Origin: Bacillota bacterium
GTDB taxonomy: Bacteria > Bacillota_E > JAJZYS01 > JAJYTV01
Assembly (NCBI GenBank): GCA_021845645.1
Contig: JAJZVM010000012.1
Coordinates: 1 to 64,000 of the forward strand
DNA length: 64,000 nucleotides
Direction: 5' to 3'
Under the pieces are notes generated by a model, which searched no databases, was not told the DNA's origin, and saw only the letters and a program-made list of their open reading frames with translations. Positions 57,306 to 64,000 of this stretch are shown here, piece by piece (position 1 is the stretch's first letter; each line of letters begins with the position of its first letter). Both the position numbers and the translations under genes were made by a program.

Positions 57306-57352
57306 CTGCGCTATGCTATCGTCGAATCCAGCATAAGCCTCATGGAGGAACC

Positions 57353-58306
57353 ATGAACGACAGACACCTGGTCGCCGCGCGGGGCTTTGAACCGCGCATA
57401 GAGCTCGTCCTCGAGGAAGTGGGCCGCCGGATCGTCGGCAAGGAGGATGCGGCGCTCGCCATCATCTGCGCCGTCCTCGCCGGCGGGCACATCCTGATCG
57501 AGGATGTGCCCGGCGTCGGCAAGACCCTGCTCGCGAAGAGCGTGGCGCAGGCCCTCGACCTGAGCTTTCACCGCGTGCAGGCCACATCGGACCTCTTGCC
57601 CGCCGATGTGGTCGGCGTCCACATCTACGATCCGGAGCAGCGCTCCTTCACCTTCCGACCCGGTCCCATCTTCGCGGAACTTCTGCTCGTGGACGAGCTG
57701 AATCGCGCATCGCCGCGCGCGCAGTCCGCGCTGCTTGAAGCGATGGAAGAGGGCCAGGCCACCGTGGAAGGACACTCCTACCCGCTGCCCGAGCCGTTTA
57801 CGGTCCTTGCGACACAGAACCCTGCGGAACACGAAGGAACGTTCCCGCTGCCGCTTTCGGAACTCGATCGCTTCCTGTTCCGCATCCGCCTGGACTATCC
57901 AAGTGCGGCCGAAGAGGACCGGCTCCTCGACCGCATGAGCGCAGAGATCAGGCCAGCGCCGCTCAGGAGCGTCCTCGCCAAGGGGGAGATCCTCGACCTG
58001 CGGCGTGCGGCATTGGCGACGCACGTTGCTCCCTCCGTCCGCGGTTACGTCCAGGGCCTCGTCCGCGCCACGCGCGTGCATGCGGACGTCCTGCTGGGCG
58101 CCAGCCCGCGCGCCGGTGTCGCGCTCCTGCGCGCTGCGCGCGTCTGGGCCTACCTGCACGGACGCGCCCACGTCCTGCCCGATGACATCCGCGCCCTCGT
58201 GCCCTGGGTGCTGGGTCATCGTCTGCGCTGCCGTGCTTCGACTGCCGAGGCTTGCCTAGGGGAGATCGTCGCGTCCCTTCCCCTCCCTCGCAGCGCACAG
58301 CCGTGA
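57353..58306 (+). CDS. MoxR-family AAA+ ATPase
   Basis: The 317-residue protein has Walker A EDVPGVGKTLLAKS, the MoxR segment VQATSDLLPADVVGVHIYD, Walker B LLLVDELNRASPRAQSALL and sensor FTVLATQNPAEHEGTFPLP. MoxR ATPases act as chaperones, often for proteins with von Willebrand or DUF58 domains. It is the first gene of a three-gene overlapping operon with DUF58 and transglutaminase genes. Confidence 0.95.
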   Translation: MNDRHLVAARGFEPRIELVLEEVGRRIVGKEDAALAIICAVLAGGHILIEDVPGVGKTLLAKSVAQALDLSFHRVQATSDLLPADVVGVHIYDPEQRSFTFRPGPIFAELLLVDELNRASPRAQSALLEAMEEGQATVEGHSYPLPEPFTVLATQNPAEHEGTFPLPLSELDRFLFRIRLDYPSAAEEDRLLDRMSAEIRPAPLRSVLAKGEILDLRRAALATHVAPSVRGYVQGLVRATRVHADVLLGASPRAGVALLRAARVWAYLHGRAHVLPDDIRALVPWVLGHRLRCRASTAEACLGEIVASLPLPRSAQP

Positions 58307-59355
58307 AGCTCCGACGCCTGCGCTGGGCCGGCCTATGGCCGTGGCTGGCCCTGCTCTTGGCCGGCATCCTGGCAGGCGGCAGGCTTGGCGCAGGAATTGT
58401 AGCAGTCACAGGCATCGCAGGCTTGCTCGCCATCGGCGCCGCGCTGGCGCCGGGCCGAAACCCTCAGGTGCACCTGCGCCGGATGTTGCCGCATGAGCCT
58501 CCGATGGCAGGGGACGACGTCGAGGTGCGCATCGAGGGCCACCTCGGCCTTGGCTGGCCCGTCGTGCTCCTGCGACTCGAGGACGAACCGCCAGCACCCC
58601 TGCACGGAGGCTCCGGCCCCTGGCACCTGGGAGGGCGCCTCGCCGTCGCCTACACAATGCGGTCAGTGCCCCGCGGGCAATACCGGTTCCGTCTCTGCCG
58701 CGTCACCCTGCGCGACGGACTCGGTCTGATCGAGCGTAACCTGGAGTTGCCGCTCCCAGGCGATCTGATCGTCTATCCCGAGCGCGTCGCCCTCCCGGCG
58801 CCTAGGCTGAGGGACGAGTCCTCCGGCCACGAGGAGGTCGCGCGCGGCACGCGGGACTTCCTGCCAGGCGATCGCCCGAGCCGCCTGCACGCGGCGCGGA
58901 CGGCCCAGCGCGGGTATCCGCAGGTGCGGGTATCCACGCCTCCACCGGAACACGCCCGCACACTGCGGCTCTTCGCTCCGAACGCGTCGGTGGCCGACCT
59001 CGAGCTTGCCATCTCTGTCGCGGCCTCGCTCGCCGAGGCGCTCCTCACGGCAGGTCTCAGCGTCGGTCTCAGCCTGGGCGGGGCCAGCGTGCCGCCAGCA
59101 GCCGGCGAAGGCCAGCGCCGACGCATCCTGCAGGAACTCGCCCTGGCGTCTTCGGGACGGCTCGCGGCCGCGGACGCCCTGCCCGCTCTTCCCGACGGGC
59201 ATGGCGAGCCTTGGCTGATCCTGGCTGGCACCGCCGCTCAGCAGCCGCCCGCCGCCGCGGCGGCCGTCTTGCTGCGCGTCGGGTGCGATCTGGGCGAGGA
59301 TGCGATCACGGTCCTCGGCGATCTGGCCCTTTGGGCCAGGAGCTTTGCGTCATGA
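58303..59355 (+). CDS. DUF58-domain protein
   Basis: The 350-residue protein begins at a GTG overlapping the moxR stop. Two membrane helices (about 11-47) precede the DUF58 region: RDFLPGDRPSRLHAARTAQ, then RGYPQVRVSTPPPEHARTL, corresponding to the typical Asp-x-x-Arg-x-Ile-x-Trp motif (with Leu-His in place of Ile-His-Trp). The C-terminal half is weakly conserved. In this operon type it probably links MoxR to the membrane transglutaminase. Confidence 0.85.
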   Translation: MKLRRLRWAGLWPWLALLLAGILAGGRLGAGIVAVTGIAGLLAIGAALAPGRNPQVHLRRMLPHEPPMAGDDVEVRIEGHLGLGWPVVLLRLEDEPPAPLHGGSGPWHLGGRLAVAYTMRSVPRGQYRFRLCRVTLRDGLGLIERNLELPLPGDLIVYPERVALPAPRLRDESSGHEEVARGTRDFLPGDRPSRLHAARTAQRGYPQVRVSTPPPEHARTLRLFAPNASVADLELAISVAASLAEALLTAGLSVGLSLGGASVPPAAGEGQRRRILQELALASSGRLAAADALPALPDGHGEPWLILAGTAAQQPPAAAAAVLLRVGCDLGEDAITVLGDLALWARSFAS

Positions 59356-61244
59356 CCCGCAGCCGGAGCCTTCGCCTCCTGCGTGGCGTATGGCTGGGCC
59401 TGCTCATCTGGCCCTACGCAGTCGCCAGTGGTATGCCGCGCCCGCTTCTCCTGGCCTCCCTGCCAGTGTTCCTCGCCATCGCCGCCGGACCTGGCCGCCT
59501 GCGCTACCTGCTGCGCTGGTTCCTGGCCCTGCTGCTGGGCCTGCTGGCTTCTCTCCCCACCCTCATGCCGGGATCGCTCTGGCACCTCCTCCTTTCAGGT
59601 GGACCTCATACCGTCGCGGTGGCGGTCACGAGCCTGCTTCTGTGGCTGACATCGCTCCTTGGCTGGCAGGTATTCGGAGAGGCGACGGCAAGAACGCGCC
59701 TTACCTGGCTCTGGCTGATGGGCACGCTCGTGCTTGCGCTCAACCGTCGCATCTGGGCGATCGGCGCCGATCTGCCGACACTCGCCTACCTGAGCCTTGG
59801 CGTGGTTCTGCTGGCGATCGGTGGCGACGATGAGAGCGTGCCCTGGCCTGCCGTGCCGCTCGCTGCCCTGCCTCTCGTGGGTCTAGTGCTGGTCGTCTTC
59901 TGGCCCCAGGCCCCGTCGCCGTCCATCCAGCCGCCAGGCAGCGTCGTGCGGGGACTCGCAGGGTTGCGGGTCGCCGTGAGTGGCGCATCGCTGCCGCCGC
60001 AGGTGAACGTGAACCAGCCGGTCTCGCTGTCACCCGCACCGCTTCTCATCGTTCGCGGAGCACCACACCCCGCCTATTGGCAGGAGGCCACCTTCGACAC
60101 CTTCAACGGCGTCGCGTGGGTGGAGCCGCCGGGCCCGCGCATCGCGCTCGGCTCCCACACCCTGCCATCGCCGCTCTGGTCGCCGCAGAGCCAGGGCCTG
60201 CCGCAGGCGTTATGGCACGTCACCGTGCAGGAGGTACTCCCCGGCAGCATCGCACCGCTCGTCTACACAGGCACGCCGGTGGGACTGACGGCCGAGGCGG
60301 CCACGACAGGCGGCGTGTTCCTGCCCGCCTCGCATACGCTCCTCCTGCCCGGAACGCCCACCTATACCTGGCAGCTCATGGTGCCCTCCCAGCCGGCGTC
60401 CCTGCTGGCGAAGGCGACCTTCGTCCCGCTGGCCGCGGCGCCGAAGCAGGACCTCGCGGTGCCGACCGTCCTGCGACGTGAACTCGCGCCGCTGGCTGCG
60501 CGCCTGAGGCGGGGCGGCGGCGGGCCGTGGGCGCTTGCCCAGCGCATCAGCCAATATCTCGACCTGCATGAAGTCTACAATCCGGACTTCGTGCCCAGCC
60601 GGCACCGCGATCCAATCGGCCGCTTCGTCCTGCGCAGCCACGAGGGCTACTGTGATCAATTCTCCACCGCCTTCGTCATGCTGGCGCGGCTGGACGGCCT
60701 GCCTGCGCGGTGGGTGGTGGGTTTCGCGCCCGGCGTCTGGGACCCGTCCGCCAAGACCGAAACACTGCGCGCCGAGGATGCGCATTCCTGGGCTCAGATC
60801 GACGTCGCCCCTTACGGCTGGGTGCAGATCGATCCCACCCCCGGACCGGCCGCCGTCCCCGCCCACCCGGCGACGCGCACACCGAAGCCCTATGCGGCGA
60901 GCGTGCGGGGCTACTCCCCCTCTTGGCCCCTGGCTGCGCTCCTCGCGCTGATCGCGGTCGCCTCCACCTTGCGTGTCGTCCGGCTGCGCCGCAGTCCCGG
61001 CTGGCGCCTCGGCCGACTGGAGCGTCGGCTGGAACGTATGACCCGCGACAGGTGCCAAGGGCGCCCGACCTGGCGCGAAGAGGTCCGATCGCTGCCAGGG
61101 CAGGCTCAGGAAGCCGCCTGGCCAGCTCTCGAGGTGCTGGAGGCGGCGCACTATGGCAAGGTCCCGCCGGACGCCGAGGAGCTGCGTGCCGCGGAGCAGG
61201 CTCTAGGGCGGGCACAGCGACTGCTCCGCGAGAAGTCCGGTTAG
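59352..61244 (+). CDS. Membrane transglutaminase-like protein (TgpA/DUF3488 type)
   Basis: The 630-residue protein starts at an ATG inside the stop of the DUF58 gene. The N-terminal about 210 residues have six to seven helices (DUF3488-like). The outer domain carries the transglutaminase core: SHEGYCDQFSTAFVMLARL with the Cys nucleophile, then LPARWVVGF, DAHSWAQIDVAPYGWVQID with His and Asp. A last helix (LAALLALIAVASTLRVV) and a cytoplasmic tail follow. It is expected to crosslink or cleave extracytoplasmic proteins or peptides. Confidence 0.9.
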   Translation: MTRSRSLRLLRGVWLGLLIWPYAVASGMPRPLLLASLPVFLAIAAGPGRLRYLLRWFLALLLGLLASLPTLMPGSLWHLLLSGGPHTVAVAVTSLLLWLTSLLGWQVFGEATARTRLTWLWLMGTLVLALNRRIWAIGADLPTLAYLSLGVVLLAIGGDDESVPWPAVPLAALPLVGLVLVVFWPQAPSPSIQPPGSVVRGLAGLRVAVSGASLPPQVNVNQPVSLSPAPLLIVRGAPHPAYWQEATFDTFNGVAWVEPPGPRIALGSHTLPSPLWSPQSQGLPQALWHVTVQEVLPGSIAPLVYTGTPVGLTAEAATTGGVFLPASHTLLLPGTPTYTWQLMVPSQPASLLAKATFVPLAAAPKQDLAVPTVLRRELAPLAARLRRGGGGPWALAQRISQYLDLHEVYNPDFVPSRHRDPIGRFVLRSHEGYCDQFSTAFVMLARLDGLPARWVVGFAPGVWDPSAKTETLRAEDAHSWAQIDVAPYGWVQIDPTPGPAAVPAHPATRTPKPYAASVRGYSPSWPLAALLALIAVASTLRVVRLRRSPGWRLGRLERRLERMTRDRCQGRPTWREEVRSLPGQAQEAAWPALEVLEAAHYGKVPPDAEELRAAEQALGRAQRLLREKSG

Positions 61245-61251
61245 CCTCCGG

Positions 61252-62157
61252 TCAGACCAGAGCTTCAGCGAGATGGAGAGTCGCCCGCAGCGACTCAAGA
61301 AAGGCCCTTGCCGGCTCCGTTGGGGGGGCCTGCGCGAGGATGAGGAAGGTCGGTGCCATGGGTAGGGTGAGGCCGGGGGTCGGCACCTCCATCAGGCGTC
61401 CCTCCAGCAGTTCGCGCCGCACGGAGCGCTCCGGCAGGAACGAGGCGCCGATGCCCTCCTCGACGAAGCGCTTCGTCAGCTCCACCTGGGTCACGCGCAG
61501 CATGCGCGGATGGATTCCCGCATGCTCGAGGGCCTGCAGCAGGTCCGGCCAGTATGCGGGATGGCCATAACTCAGGAGCCGCTGCTCCTGCAGGAGGTGG
61601 CGCCAGTAGGCTGGCGCCTGGTCGTGGTCGAGCCCGTCGTGGCGCGCCACAAGCACCACGCGGTCGTGGAGGAGCTCGCGGCAGCGCACGGCGTAGCGGT
61701 CGGGGTCGGCGGCGATCTGACCGATGCCGAGGTCGGCCGAACCGCCGTCGACCAAGGCCGCGATCTGCACAGAAGGCAGCACCTCCACCGAAACCCTCGC
61801 TGCGGGATAGAGGTCGCAGTAGCGGTGCAGGGCCCGCGGCAGCAGCGTGCGGGCAGGTTCGGGCGAGACCGCGATGGTCAGGTGGTCGGCCGTGAGCCTC
61901 TGATGCTCGCGCACGACCTGCCGACCACGGTCATAGGCCTTGAGAGCCTCTTCCGCCTGCGGCAGGAAGACCCGACCCGCCTCGTTCAGGCGAACGCGCC
62001 GGCCGGCGCGGTCGAAGAGCGGCTCACCGAGTTCGATCTCGAGCTCGCGAATCTGCGCCGATACGGTCGGCTGACTCAATCCGAGCCGCTCTGCCGTCTC
62101 GCGGAAGTTCTCCAGGTGCGCTGCTGCTTGGAATGTTCGCAGCACCCGCAAGTCCAT
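61252..62157 (-). CDS. LysR-family regulator (CbbR/CysL-like)
   Basis: The 301-residue protein starts MDLRVLRTFQAAAHLENFR, with the helix-turn-helix AERLGLSQPTVSAQIRELE, and an effector-binding domain after residue 90 (HLTIAVSPEPARTLLPRAL). It converges on the transglutaminase gene. The 25-bp inverted repeat just upstream is a likely autoregulatory site. No divergently transcribed target gene is adjacent. Confidence 0.9.
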   Translation of the reverse strand: MDLRVLRTFQAAAHLENFRETAERLGLSQPTVSAQIRELEIELGEPLFDRAGRRVRLNEAGRVFLPQAEEALKAYDRGRQVVREHQRLTADHLTIAVSPEPARTLLPRALHRYCDLYPAARVSVEVLPSVQIAALVDGGSADLGIGQIAADPDRYAVRCRELLHDRVVLVARHDGLDHDQAPAYWRHLLQEQRLLSYGHPAYWPDLLQALEHAGIHPRMLRVTQVELTKRFVEEGIGASFLPERSVRRELLEGRLMEVPTPGLTLPMAPTFLILAQAPPTEPARAFLESLRATLHLAEALV

Positions 62158-62194
62158 GGCCCGTGCCTCCCTGGTCCAATTGATCGGGAAAGCC

Positions 62195-62219
62195 GATAAG
62201 CTTGCGGCTTGATCTTATC
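62195..62219. promoter_or_regulatory. LysR-type inverted repeat
   Basis: GATAAG and CTTATC are arms with a 13-base spacer, 38 bp upstream of the lysR start. Inside, AAGC and GCTT pair as well. The dyad has the size expected for a LysR binding site. Confidence 0.45.
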
Positions 62220-62260
62220 ATGGTCCACTCCGCATCGGGCTGCCGCCGCGGGTCGATCGA

Positions 62261-62312
62261 CACGGGAAGGGCCAGGGGCCGCACATCGAGGCGACCCGTG
62301 GCCCTTCCCGTG
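62261..62312 (-). terminator. Long hairpin after the FemAB-like gene
   Basis: Perfect 14-bp arms (CACGGGAAGGGCCA and TGGCCCTTCCCGTG) enclose a 24-base loop rich in G and C. It lies 12 bp beyond the stop of the FemAB-like gene. There is no clear U-tract. Confidence 0.6.
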
Positions 62313-62324
62313 AGCATCCGATCC

Positions 62325-63341
62325 TCAGTGTGCCGTAGCCGTCAGGGGCAAGGGGCGGCGCCCGCCAAACCGCGCCGGTAGCAGCCGGTAGCCGAGATAC
62401 GGTGTCAGGCGCAGCGGAACCTCAAGCCAGGCATAGCGCCGCTCGACGCCTCCCCAGCGTCGGGCGAGATCCTGCATGCTGGCATCTTCCGGCATCAGGA
62501 AGTCGGTGATGTCGCAACGTTCCGCGCCCTGTGCCTCGAGCCACGCGATCGCTGCCCACTGGGCGGCATAGGCAGCCTGGCGATGCTGTCCGCCCTGCTC
62601 GAGGCCGAAGTGCTGGCAGAGGGCGTGGCGCCCGAGGCGGAGGGCAACCGCTCCGGCGCAGACGCTTCCCTGCGACGCTGCGAGGAAGACGCCTGCCTGG
62701 CTGCGGCCGAGAAAGGCCGTGACGGTGTCGCCCAGTTCCGAAGGCGTGGCCGCAATAGCGGACAGTCTCGGATCGCGACGCCTGGAGAGCGACAATAGCG
62801 CTCGAAGGTCGTCCGCCCCCGCCTCGCGCACCTCTACGCCGTGCGCCGGTGCCCTACGAACCTGCACGCGGCAGCGCCTCTGCAGGCGGCCGAAGTCGAG
62901 GTCAGGGTCGCCGCTCAGGGGAACTTCCACGGTGGATCTGGGCAGGTGTGGCAGCAAGGGCTGAGCGCCGCGTCTGAGATATCCCGGGGGCCCGGGCAGG
63001 CGATCGTCGCGCCTGGGCGCGCACGAAAACGCGAAGGCCTCGGGAAATGTCCTGCGCAGCTCCCGGGCAAGATCCCGCCACACGAGGCTTTGCCCGGGGT
63101 CGAGCACCGGTCCGCGCGGTGCGTAGAGGAGCAGGCCGAGACGACCCATGTCGATGGCGATGAGACTCAGGCTGCCAACAGGCTTTCCCCGCTCCACGAG
63201 GTAGAAGCGATGGGGGGCGCGTCCCCTCCCGGTCTGCAGTTCGGCAAAGCCCCATCCCTGCAGCGGATCGCCATGGACATGCCCGCCCACGAAGCGATCG
63301 AAAGCTTCGCCCTCCGAAGGTGCAACCTGTTGCAAGAGCAT
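62325..63341 (-). CDS. FemAB/GNAT-like peptidoglycan bridge or lipid-linked aminoacyltransferase
   Basis: From the ATG at 63341 (GGGAGG 8 bases upstream) the protein has 338 residues. The N-terminal half has FVGGHVHGDPLQGWGFAEL, then VGSLSLIAIDMGRLGLLLY and YAPRGPVLDPGQ, the pattern of FemX/FemAB proteins. The second half repeats the GNAT fold (GVFLAASQGSVCAGAVALR, YAAQWAAIAWLEAQGAERC). The ending with LRLTPYLGYRLLP fits. These enzymes add amino acids to the lipid II stem peptide from aminoacyl-tRNA. The coiled-coil insert of classical FemA is absent. Confidence 0.82.
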   Translation of the reverse strand: MLLQQVAPSEGEAFDRFVGGHVHGDPLQGWGFAELQTGRGRAPHRFYLVERGKPVGSLSLIAIDMGRLGLLLYAPRGPVLDPGQSLVWRDLARELRRTFPEAFAFSCAPRRDDRLPGPPGYLRRGAQPLLPHLPRSTVEVPLSGDPDLDFGRLQRRCRVQVRRAPAHGVEVREAGADDLRALLSLSRRRDPRLSAIAATPSELGDTVTAFLGRSQAGVFLAASQGSVCAGAVALRLGRHALCQHFGLEQGGQHRQAAYAAQWAAIAWLEAQGAERCDITDFLMPEDASMQDLARRWGGVERRYAWLEVPLRLTPYLGYRLLPARFGGRRPLPLTATAH

Positions 63342-63445
63342 CGTGCGCGCCTCCCCCGCATGCTCAGTCTGGCCGGCGCCGCCAGGACCGATGCGGAAAG
63401 TCGGACGTTCCCGATTAGATTGCACCGCGATATATTTGGTCTTGA

Positions 63446-63901
63446 ATGCAAGACAAGGGAGCGTGGGCCGCCGTGGCGCAAGAACCGCTCGTCGACGAAC
63501 TCATCGCCGTGCTCCGCGTGCTGCGACAGATCACCAATCCCGTGCGGCGCGGGGAGATCACGGCACAGCAGTACTGGCTCCTGCGCCATCTGCACAGCGA
63601 CGGGCCGCTTCGGGTGTCGATGCTCGCGGCGCAGCTCGGCATCGGCCAGAGCGCCACGACTACAGCCTGCCAGCGACTGGCGCGCCAGGGACTCGTGACG
63701 CGCGCGCGCTCCCCCGAGGACGAGCGGGTCGTGCTGGTGACCCTCACCGATGCGGGCCGCCGGCGGGTCGAGGCGTGGCTTGCGACGCGTCGGGCCGTTC
63801 TTGCGGAGGTGATCGGCCCGCTCAACGCCTCGGAGCGCCAGGACCTTGCCGGACTTCTAGTCAAGCTGCGCCGCTCGGCCGAAACCGTGTTTGAACGTTG
63901 A
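63446..63901 (+). CDS. MarR-family transcription regulator
   Basis: The 151-residue protein has the winged helix of MarR: ITAQQYWLLRHLHSDGPLR, then LAAQLGIGQSATTTACQRL, ARQGLVTRARSPEDERVVL and VTLTDAGRRR. It is directly upstream of an MFS pump gene, the common arrangement for efflux control. A GTG at 63473 with AAGGGAG upstream is an alternative start that would drop nine residues. Confidence 0.9.
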   Translation: MQDKGAWAAVAQEPLVDELIAVLRVLRQITNPVRRGEITAQQYWLLRHLHSDGPLRVSMLAAQLGIGQSATTTACQRLARQGLVTRARSPEDERVVLVTLTDAGRRRVEAWLATRRAVLAEVIGPLNASERQDLAGLLVKLRRSAETVFER

Positions 63902-63931
63902 GTGAGGCGTAGCCTACGGGAGGTTTCGCGC

Positions 63932-64000
63932 ATGTCGACATCCGCAGCCGCGGCGCCGCTCGGGCCGCACTACAAGTGGGTCGCGCTTTCCAACACGACC
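63932..64000 (+). CDS. MFS transporter, DHA2 family (N-terminus only, cut by window edge)
   Basis: The first 23 codons are present, ending GPHYKWVALSNTT. This is the characteristic N-terminus of Bacillota/actinobacterial DHA2-type drug efflux pumps (YKWxALSNTT before the first helix). GGGAGG is 8 bases upstream of the ATG. It follows the MarR gene by 30 bp, probably in one operon. Confidence 0.75.
   Translation, partial: MSTSAAAAPLGPHYKWVALSNTT

Noticed and set aside
1..64000. CRISPR arrays, insertion sequences and rRNA genes
   Set aside because: No regularly spaced repeat array, no transposase with terminal repeats, and no rRNA-like sequence was seen on reading the window.

Overview
The window joins two kinds of DNA. 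Positions 1 to about 21,900 hold a conjugative mobile element with almost all genes on the minus strand. From the tRNA-Leu gene at 21,910 to the end is ordinary chromosome. The chromosomal part points to a GC-rich, endospore-forming member of the Bacillota with aerobic-type respiration. The evidence is the sporulation and division block spoVB-like/mazG/HU/rqcP ... yabP/yabQ/divIC/S1-domain gene, which follows the Bacillus yabM-yabR order, together with a large complex I operon. GC content looks well above 60% by eye and GTG/TTG starts are common. Lineages of the Symbiobacterium/Thermaerobacter/Sulfobacillus type would fit, but the species cannot be named from this sequence alone.

Mobile element (1-21,909, left end outside the window). 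Read in the direction of transcription, from high to low coordinates, it carries: an unknown gene; a winged-helix replication initiator with palindrome arrays upstream of it and inside it; an excisionase-like HTH protein; an oriT-like repeat region; a ribbon-helix-helix relaxosome protein and a MobL-type relaxase; a ParM/ParR-like partition pair; the VirD4 coupling protein; a VirB2-like pilin, VirB6/TrbL-like channel protein, PrgI, TrsD-like protein and VirB4/TrsE ATPase; a membrane-anchored lytic transglycosylase; an HTH regulator; a TadZ/CpaE-like ATPase; a cell-surface protein; three related small proteins; a stand-alone topoisomerase zinc module; a cysteine-rich VLP protein; and a small serine recombinase followed by an HNH protein. 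Many neighbours overlap by 4 bp, so long co-transcribed units are likely, broken by a few hairpins. The element carries replication and partition genes like a plasmid, yet it abuts the 3' end of tRNA-Leu(UAA), a classic integration target. No large integrase is visible in the window.

Chromosome. 22-29 kb: S9 dipeptidyl peptidase, homoserine dehydrogenase, an ornithine cyclodeaminase-like enzyme coupled to an alpha/beta hydrolase, and an acyl-ACP-reductase-like dehydrogenase with a palindromic operator. 29-38 kb: the sporulation/division/RNA-quality cluster, interrupted by a small plus-strand group (membrane protein, Dabb protein, EamA transporter) and a GH18 hydrolase. 38-51 kb: nuoA-BCDEFGH-JKLMN, with no nuoI. 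51.8-54.4 kb: LysR regulator, seven-iron ferredoxin, DUF6884-like protein and mismatch-type uracil-DNA glycosylase. 54.5-61 kb: an ECF sigma factor coupled to a membrane-anchored protein with twelve Asp-box repeats, divergent from a MoxR/DUF58/transglutaminase operon. 61-64 kb: a second LysR, a FemAB-like transferase, and a MarR regulator with the start of an MFS efflux pump.

The most unusual points are complex I without NuoI, the Asp-box protein as a candidate anti-sigma partner, the HU gene whose expected start codon is ACG, a triplet of DnaA-box-like sites in the divIC cluster, and several repeat or palindrome arrays in the conjugative element. All functions are assigned by reading motifs; no database search was run.
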